NCBI GenBank assembly: GCA_028564925.1
Contig: CM053030.1
Coordinates: 409,701,738-409,765,737 of the forward strand
Source of the DNA: Lithobates sylvaticus
Lineage: Eukaryota; Chordata; Amphibia; Anura; Ranidae
Length of the DNA stretch: 64,000 nt
Reading direction: 5' to 3'
The position numbers and the translations under genes were made by a program. Positions 57,117 to 64,000 of the stretch are shown here, one piece after another. The first letter of the stretch is position 1. The number at the start of each line of letters is the position of its first letter. Under the pieces are notes generated by a model. It was not told the origin of the DNA. It saw only the letters and a list, made by a program, of their open reading frames with translations, and ran no database searches.

Positions 57117-57950
57117 TTTGCATACATAGGTCGTATGTAAACAGTGTTTGCACCACGCGTGAGGTATCACCATGAACGTCTGAGCGTGAGCAATAATTCT
57201 AGTAACTCTAAAGTGATAGCCTGTAGACATTTTTCAAATGTTGCCTATGGAGATTTTTAAGTAGCGCAGTTTGGCGCCATTCCACAAGCATGTGCAATTT
57301 TAAACTGTGACATGTTAGGTATCCATTTACTCGGCATAACATCATCTTTCTTATTATACAAGAATATATAAATGTGTTTTTTTTTATTTATTAAAGTGTA
57401 TATTTTTTTCTAATTAGGCTTGAAAAACCGCGTGACATAAAAAATTTCAAAGAGTGCCATTTTATCACCTAGGGTCTCTGGAGGAAAACAAAAAACATGT
57501 ATATAATATTTGGGGGTTTTAAGTAATTGTCTAGCAAAAAATACTGATTTTAACTTCTAAGCAAAAACAAAAAAGAGCACAAGCACACACCATCTTGTTT
57601 TTTCTCTAGGGAGGAATGCATTATTGCCCCTTGCAGGGTAACAAACAACAAGCTAACTTTGAATTCCTTCCACCAGCTAGACCCCTGAGGTCTGCACTAG
57701 GAGTCTCCTTTGGACCTAGTAGAGAAAAATGTAATCCTTCCCCATGATGGGAGAAGATATTGTTGTTGTCTTTATATATTTATTTTGTTCCAGTCCTGTC
57801 CAGTCAGATGGCAGGGGTCATCTTTTATGCGTGGTCTCCTGTGAGGAGACAGGAAAAATATATGCATACATGTACATAGAGTCTGCCTACATTTTGGAAT
57901 ACTATAACTAAGAGTTATTAAAATGTATTTATTAAATTACATTAAAAACA
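57117..57950 (+). repeat. 0.83-kb direct repeat, right copy
   Basis: By eye about 97 percent identical to 55040-55872, with small length changes in A and T runs. After it the sequence is unique (CTTATCTTTCACACAC). Confidence 0.85.
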
Positions 57951-58891
57951 GCTTATCTTTCACACACATCCCCCAGCAGTTTTCTACCTAATAAACTTTT
58001 TTGTAGAGATCCAAGCAGGTGCTGAAAAATGAAAGGTTTGATTATGCCTGTGTACATTTATTTTAAACCGATTTACTTTTTTGGTTGGTCTTAAAAATTA
58101 ATTACAGTAAGAAGTGAAGAATATACACTATGCACAATGGTCAGCCTTATTTATCAAGTATCTGTAAAGCAAATTTTTGGATTGGACTCACAGCAAGAAA
58201 CCACTTGCTCTCTGGAGGATAGTGTCTACACACATTCAGCTGTGCTGTAAAATACCAGAATAAAATACTCGCCTCAGTTGGAGAAGAATCAACTAGGTCT
58301 AGTGCAATAACACCAACAGGGAGGATAGACTACACTCTGAACAAGAACAGACACAGTCAACTCTTTTCCTAATACAATTATTTTTTTTTTTTAAGGGGGG
58401 GGGTTGGAGAAAGATGCTCAGCTGAGCACAATACAAAGGCCTGTACTATCATACACCGTTGCCCAGAAGCAAGCATTTTCTAAAGCTGCCCATATACTGG
58501 AAGAATTTCTTTATTTAAACAAAAAATACAATTTTGGTTTTTAGGAAAGTTTGCAAATTTTTTGACTTGTTAGTGGGTCAAACTGATGTTTGCTTTCAAC
58601 CACTGTGATGAGAAAATTCGATAGAGCAGGATGAAAAATTTTGATAACAATTTTTAAAACAGTGAATGTGTTTTTTCTTTGGGAATTGACATTCATTTTA
58701 AAATCCAATATTAAAAAAAAAAAAAAAACAAACAACCACATTTTTGAAGTACCTACGAACAACATTCATAGTTACTATGTACTGATGATCATACAATTTT
58801 TTGACCGTAAATCTACTTAGTTGTATGGCCAGCTTACGTGTAATTCTCCTGAGCAAACGGGAAGGAAAAGGGTATTTATCATGAGATGGAT

Positions 58892-58923
<32 letters not shown>

Positions 58924-59509
58924 TGCCTCTATTTGAATGGTGTGTTTTACAAGGTAAGGGGTTCACACATACTTTAAGGACACTATGATAAATAAGGCTG
59001 TCTGTGATAAACACACCCTACCATCTTTCTCATGAAAAAAGCCATGCGATATGAAATATATGCATCATCTTCAGGCTTGTTCTGAGAAGACAGGATTTAT
59101 TTTCTCTTTCTTGACAACCTAGTACACTATTCCTGGCAAGTATTACCATGTTGCTTGCTAGCAGGAAACGGATAACTTAAGCATGCAAAGGATTGTGCTG
59201 TTAAATAAATGATCAAGTTATTTATATTGAACTGTAATGAAAAGAATTCTCAAACGCGAGTAGGTTTGACATTTCAAAAACAAAAATTGCTAACGTTTTA
59301 AATTCCCGATGTTTCTGGTCTTCTAATTCAGAACATTTTAACTCCATCTCTGAGCCAGTCCTTTCAGATGCATTAATCCCAAACTGGACGATCCTGAAGA
59401 TTCCACACTATTATTATTCTGTGTTTTAGCAGTTAAAAGACAAAGATGATGGCAACAATTAACTGTCCAACATTTAACCTTTACAGCCTTCTTTGATCTG
59501 TATTATATT
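57951..59509. other. Downstream flank of sec22b, no other gene
   Basis: AT-rich, with a T/G-rich run near 58382-58403 and a CA microsatellite of about 15 units at 58891-58919. The part next to 59509 should include the sec22b 3'UTR (minus strand); its poly(A) site is not certain. Confidence 0.5.
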
Positions 59510-62487
59510 TCAAAGCCACCAAAACCGGACATACAGAATAAGCATTACTGCAAACACTACAACAGCCGCCAGCTTGGCATAGGTGGATCGCATGTTCAGG
59601 TATTTTGCATCTTGGCGGTATTTTTTGGACAAACTTGACAAGTTGCTGGCTTTTGAATCCAGTGCTGCAGAATAAAGAGACAATAGATAAATAGGCATCC
59701 AATTTAGCACACACATTAGCGAGGAAATGTACAGACAGACCACAAAATAAAATGTATATCTTCTACTAGAATTAGAAATGTTAATAAAAAACAGTAATGG
59801 GTAAATCTGAAATGAAAAAAGGTAATATAAAAAGGAGACTGAGGCTATAAACACACACCAACGAATACATTCCTAATTGTTCAACAAAGAATTATATAGA
59901 AAATATAAGAGAAAAGTGTGATGTGGATTATGCAATGGGGTTGATTTACTAAAACTAAAGTGCGCAAAATCTGATGCAGCTGTACAACTTCTTCAAATAA
60001 GCTTTAACAATAAAACCTGGAAGCCGATTGGTTTCTATGCAGAGCTGCACCAGATGTTACACTCTACAGTTTTAATAAATCAACCCCTGTGTGTTCACAA
60101 ATGTTAGCAGTCTGGCAAGCAAAATGGTGTTAATGGGAGATTTTAATAACCTGAAACTGACTCGTGTAATGACACTGCTAGAACTGCAAAAAGGGTGAAA
60201 TGTATAAACCTATCACAGGACAATTTTATGGGACAGTTTATAGAGGCCCAACAAAAATGATGCTCTGCTGGACCTGTTAAACTCCAGCAATAAGGAGATT
60301 AGGAGTGTGGAGAATAGGGCACTCTGGATAACAAGGAGACTTTAGCAAACAGTCCATGACTGGCTCTTGAAATGTGATTAAAGTGGTTGTTAACCCACTT
60401 TTATTAAATTGGTGCCATCCTCTCTGCACCATTATAATAATTGTCCCTGTGCCTGTGTTCTGTTAAAAAAAAAACAAAAAAAAACAAACAAACAACACAC
60501 TGCAGGATTGTACCTGTATGAGCTCCGCTCCCGGCGCGCAGCTGATTCCTCTCCGGCTCACAGCTCCAGTGGGCAGGGCCCGATCCCTCCTGCTGACGTC
60601 AGCCGGGGAGAAGGGGGAGAGAGGGCAGCGCCGAGCCACCGACAATCAACTGAGCGGCGGGAGCGGAGCTCATACCAGGTACAATCGTGCAGTTTTTTTT
60701 ACAGAACACAGGGACAATTATTATAATGCTTCAGAGAGGATGGGAGCATTTAATATATAAAAATTAGAGCATGGGGGGGGGGGGGGGGGCAGGCACTGGT
60801 AGAGCAGAGACAGACAGAGAGGGGAGGGGGGGAGAAGGGCATAGGAGGCCGATAGCAGGGCTGCGGCTGACGGAATCACTCAAGCAGATTTGCGCAGCAA
60901 TTTTTCAAATGTGTTTTTTTTTTGGAAGAAAATAAGTTTTTAGCCCAATTGTTTTGTAGAATGTGAAAGATGATGTTACGCAGAGTAAATAATAGGTACC
61001 TAACATGTCACGCTTTAAAATTGCGCACACTTGTGAAATGGCGCCAAACTTCGTTACTTAAAAATCTCGATAGGTGAGGCTTTAAAAATGTTTACAGGTT
61101 ACCAGTTTAGAGTTACAGAGGAGGTCTTGGGCTAGAATTATTGCTCTTGCTCTAATGCTCGCGGTGATACCTCACATGTGTGATTTTAACGCTGTTTACA
61201 TATGTGGGCGTGACTTACATATGCGTACGCTTCTGTGTGTGTGCGCTTTAAAAATTTATTTTTTATTGTACCTTTTATTTTTTTTACACGTTCTCTAAAA
61301 TTTTTGATCACTTTTATTCCTATTACAAGGAATATAAACAGCTGCAGGTATCACTCAGATATCCCCACTCAAAGACCAGGACAAAAAACGTCCTTGGACT
61401 GTAAGTGGGTAATTAGCGTCAGTGTTGTGCGTTTCAGGTAGGACAAAATAAAATGCGCACTTTTGCTTCTGGGCTGTACTGCGGATACAAACAAATACAC
61501 ATATGTGGTATCGCTGTGATTGTCAGGAGCAGGGCAATTCATTTGGGGATTTTTTTTGGTGGTAGGTTATGGCAGTAACAAGAAATATTATTATTATACA
61601 GGATATATAGAACGCCAACAGTTTGCCCAGGGCTTTACAACATGGAGGGCAGATAGTAGTTATAATACAAGTCAATACAGGAGGAATCAGAGGGCCGTGC
61701 TCGATGGAGCTTACAATCTAGGAAAGGTTTTATATACTAACTAAACTAAGTAAATTTAAAAACTTTTTTTTTTTTTACTATTTTTGGCCAGTTTTTTTTA
61801 ATTATCAAAGAAAATCAGGGAGATAGCCATAATCATTTACTACCAAATGAAAGCCCAACTTGTCCTGCAAAAACAAGGTATAATCCACCTGGATACACAA
61901 AATAGTTGCTTGCTATGGGGGCACTCGGAAGAGAGGAGGAGCCAAGAGCGCAGACGGGAGACCCCAGAAGAGGTGCAAAGTGACTGCTCAGTGCAATTTA
62001 AAGTTAAGATCTATAGGCTTATCAAATTCAGTTTTTAAATGGATGGAAAACTGGTTAAAGAATAGTATTCAGAGTAATGATTCCTACTCCGAATGGTCCA
62101 AGGTTGTTAGATCGATTTCACACTGCTGCACAGGTCAATCCTCAGTTTTTGCGTATTTTACCCACGTGTTTAGCCTCGTCCCATAGACTTTCTATTAGGT
62201 AGGCATTTTTTGACATGTTTTCTGAAAGGGCACCAAAAGTCCTGCATCTCAAACTTATACATATGTAAGTGTACTTGGATAACTATTAAAAAGTCAAAAC
62301 TATCCAACAATAATATTTTTGATGTTTCACATAAGCATACCTGAAAGCGCTTCTCCACGTAATAAGACTTCTTCAATGTTTGCTACCATGATTCTCTGCA
62401 CGTCATGTAACTCAGTGTTAATGGAGCCCAGGTTTCTTCTTGCTCGACTATCAATATAGGACTTTTTTGTCTTCTGAATGTAATTAT
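59510..62487 (-). CDS. sec22b: SEC22B vesicle-trafficking R-SNARE, last two coding exons
   Basis: Sec22b is an ER/Golgi R-SNARE that drives fusion between ER and ERGIC/cis-Golgi membranes. Two minus-strand exons are present. Exon 62487-62341 reads [20 protein letters not shown] and [20 protein letters not shown]. Exon 59664-59510 reads [20 protein letters not shown], then [15 protein letters not shown], and ends LYVRFWWL and stop. Splice sites are GT-AG and the junction codon makes Ala (GEALS-A-LDSK). This covers the SNARE motif, with the zero-layer Arg in LLRGEA, and the C-terminal membrane anchor. It is almost identical to the mammalian protein. The N-terminal longin domain exons lie beyond 64000. 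The reading frame shows no damage. Confidence 0.95.
60379..60765. mobile_element. Palindromic MITE with TTAAAGTGGTTGTTAACCC left end
   Basis: The left end matches the TTAA MITE at 20074. The interior folds back: ATTGTCCCTGTGCCTGTGTT near 60436 pairs with AACACAGGGACAATTATTAT near 60703, and TGAGCTCCGCTCCC near 60518 pairs with GGGAGCGGAGCTCA near 60659. The right terminus is missing. Confidence 0.65.
60885..61210 (+). repeat. Family B repeat fragment
   Basis: Same motifs as 2340-2625: GTGAAAGATGATGTTACG, ACATGTCACGCTT and GTTACAGAGGAGGTCTTGGG. Non-coding, in the sec22b intron. Confidence 0.65.
61575..61740 (+). repeat. SINE-like repeat
   Basis: TATTATTATTATACAGGATA, then CGCCAACAGTTTGCCCAGGG and GGAGCTTACAATCTAGG, a pattern common in vertebrate LINE-tail/SINE repeats. 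No promoter boxes were identified. Confidence 0.5.
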
Positions 62488-62919
62488 CTACATAAATACA
62501 ACACAATTAATCATCGGAATAGTATTTTTATGGTAAAATAATGGAAATCCTGGACTAGATTTAGTTTAGATACTCTTAGTGCAACACTGGCCATACACTG
62601 ATCGACTGCTGGGCTGGCCAAATTTTGATTTGTGTGTGGCTCCCCAATAGATAGAATTTAATTGTCTATTTGGCTTCTGTTGAAGTGACATGTTGGAAAT
62701 GTTTCCATCAAAAAGCAGCTGCAGCCTAAGAGCCCCCATTGGGGGACAGGGAGCTAGAATACTTCATCCCCATCATTTGTGTGGATGGAGGAATGCGTTG
62801 TTTTTTTCCCCTTTCACCTAGCGTGGACTGACCGAAAAAAAAATTATCTACAGTTTATGGCCAGCTTAAGGCTGTCCGTACATGTACTGATCCCATCATT
62901 TGATGAAACGCTAATTTAG
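62488..62919. other. sec22b intron sequence, nothing recognised
   Basis: Upstream (minus-strand) intron next to the penultimate exon. It has the acceptor TTTATGTAG and no repeat boundary that I can name. Confidence 0.5.
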
Positions 62920-63453
62920 CAGGGTGGATAAAAATCAATGAATTTAAAAATAAAAGACTGATTTTTTTTTATTTTTTTTTTTTTTATTAAAATCAAATTT
63001 ATTAGATTTTTATCAAATTCATTTTAATAAAATACTTTTGGCTAAATCTCTAAAGATAATTTTCTATCCACGATACATTAATATTTTAGTTTATTCAGGA
63101 TGAAATGGAGCTTAGTTATGTAGCATGAGGCTGCAAATATTAAAGATTCTAACTACCATCAAGAATGAGTTCTTACATTTAAAGAGCACCTGTCATTTTA
63201 TATCCATCCTGGCAGTGCCTGTTAGCGGGCATCCACTCACCTGCTGCCACCACATTCCTCACCTTGTTGTGCATCACTGCCACATCACCAGCCACCCCAT
63301 TAAAGTGAATGGGACTGTTGGCGAGTCAACAAAGGGTCAGAGGAGGAGCCGCTGCCGGACAGAGATGACAGTTGCTCTTTAAAAATTATGATTTAAAATC
63401 GAGTTGATTTAAATTAAGCCTTTTTATTACTGATTTAAATCAAATCCACCCCT
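62920..63453. mobile_element. Possible hAT element, GGGTGGATTTGATTTAAATC type
   Basis: The left end CAGGGTGGATAAAAATCAAT and the right end (reverse complement AGGGGTGGATTTGATTTAAA) are imperfect inverted repeats. Flanks TAATTTAG and TCATTTAG match at 7 of 8 positions. It is AT-rich and non-coding. Confidence 0.55.
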
Positions 63454-63463
63454 TCATTTAGAT

Positions 63464-64000
63464 CAGGCATGTCCAAAGTCTGGTCCACGGGCCATTTGCG
63501 GCCCACGTTCCGGTTTTGAACGGCCCGTCTGGTTATTTGGACATATATATCTTTTGTGGCCCCCAATGATCTCCCAGCGCCGGGGCCACAGAAGATATAC
63601 ATGTTCAGATGCCTTGGAGGGGACAGGGAGGAGGCGGGACAAGTGCCGTGCACACAGGAGAATTTCCTGTTTACACAGCAGCCTCTGTAATAGGAAGTCC
63701 CGTCCATCAAAGGAGGTGAGACTTTCTATTAAAGAGGCTGCAGAGAAAACAGGAGTTTCTCCTGTAGCTAATCTTTTGGCGCTTGTCCCGCCCCCCTCCC
63801 TGTCCCCTCCAAGGCTACAGATGGATGGGAATCAGTCAGGCTGCAGTGATTGCAATGGTGAGTCTGCATTCCTGGCAATGACGGGGGCTGCATTCCTGGC
63901 AATGATGGGGGGCTGCATTCCTGGCAATGGTGGATGCTGCACTCATGGCAATGGTGGGACTGCAGATGGGCACTGACCCTTATTTTGCTTCATAATTCTT
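63464..64000 (+). mobile_element. hAT-like element, left end, runs off the window
   Basis: CAGGCATGTCCAAAGTCTGG followed by CCACGGGCCATTTGCGGCCC is the classic terminus of hAT (Charlie/Tip100-like) elements. No mirrored end is seen before 64000, so it continues outside. No transposase frame is recognised here. Confidence 0.65.
63862..63970 (+). repeat. About 27-bp minisatellite, TGCATTCCTGGCAATG type
   Basis: Four imperfect units of CTGCATTCCTGGCAATGATG with a G run between, within the hAT-like element. Confidence 0.75.

Larger units (their letters stand above)
59665..62340 (-). other. sec22b intron between the last two coding exons
   Basis: A 2.7-kb intron with repeats at 60379-60765, 60885-61210 and 61575-61740 and a G run of about 20 near 60772. 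The rest is unremarkable. Confidence 0.7.

Noticed and set aside
59481-59714. 77-residue minus-strand frame
   Set aside because: Out-of-frame shadow of the last sec22b exon.

Overview
The window looks like a repeat-dominated stretch of a large anuran (frog) genome, probably a ranoid frog. The only confident host gene is the 3' end of sec22b, on the minus strand at 59510-62487, where two coding exons encode the SNARE motif and tail anchor. The organism call is an inference. It rests on the vertebrate sec22b, a dense load of PIF/Harbinger, hAT, Tc1, TTAA-type and L1-type elements, and a repeat family beginning TTAACCACTTnCCGACCGG that I associate with frog genomes.

Layout. 1-4200: AT-rich sequence, a 33-bp coding-like minisatellite and TTAA-flanked DNA elements. 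4200-10530: degenerate Harbinger sequence interrupted by an L1-type LINE and by a solo LTR. 10530-14777: small palindromic MITEs, then a TTAA element carrying a head-to-head Tc1 foldback that itself holds a solo LTR, then a scrap of an L2/CR1-like reverse transcriptase. 14778-52372: a nest of elements. An old LTR retroelement (5' LTR and primer-binding-like site at 14778-16092; polypurine tract and partial 3' LTR at 52240-52372) is split by a full-length L1-type LINE (23905-48366, with 17-bp target duplications 24 kb apart). The L1 ORF2 is split by a 17.1-kb Harbinger transposon (26482-43614, TAA duplications). Inside that lies a fragment of a TTAA element, which in turn holds a second Harbinger (30585-38210). 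52371-59500: further TTAA, hAT and unclassified repeats, including 0.83-kb direct repeats around a 1.2-kb spacer. 59510-64000: sec22b exons, with a palindromic MITE, a SINE-like repeat and hAT-like elements in its introns.

The most interesting content is the pair of Harbinger transposons. Both have the same three-gene layout: a DDE transposase, a convergent Myb/SANT-like gene, and a divergent third gene encoding a MADF domain followed by a BESS-like region. Intron positions, a 5'UTR intron and TATA box ahead of the MADF gene, and a hairpin between the convergent genes are shared although the two elements have clearly diverged. Both transposases read open from start to stop across one intron (402 and 404 aa). 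The usual Harbinger description is transposase plus one Myb-like protein, so a conserved MADF-BESS partner is a candidate undescribed component. In the inner element the MADF-BESS gene also reads open (303 aa); all Myb/SANT copies here carry a nonsense codon or a frameshift.
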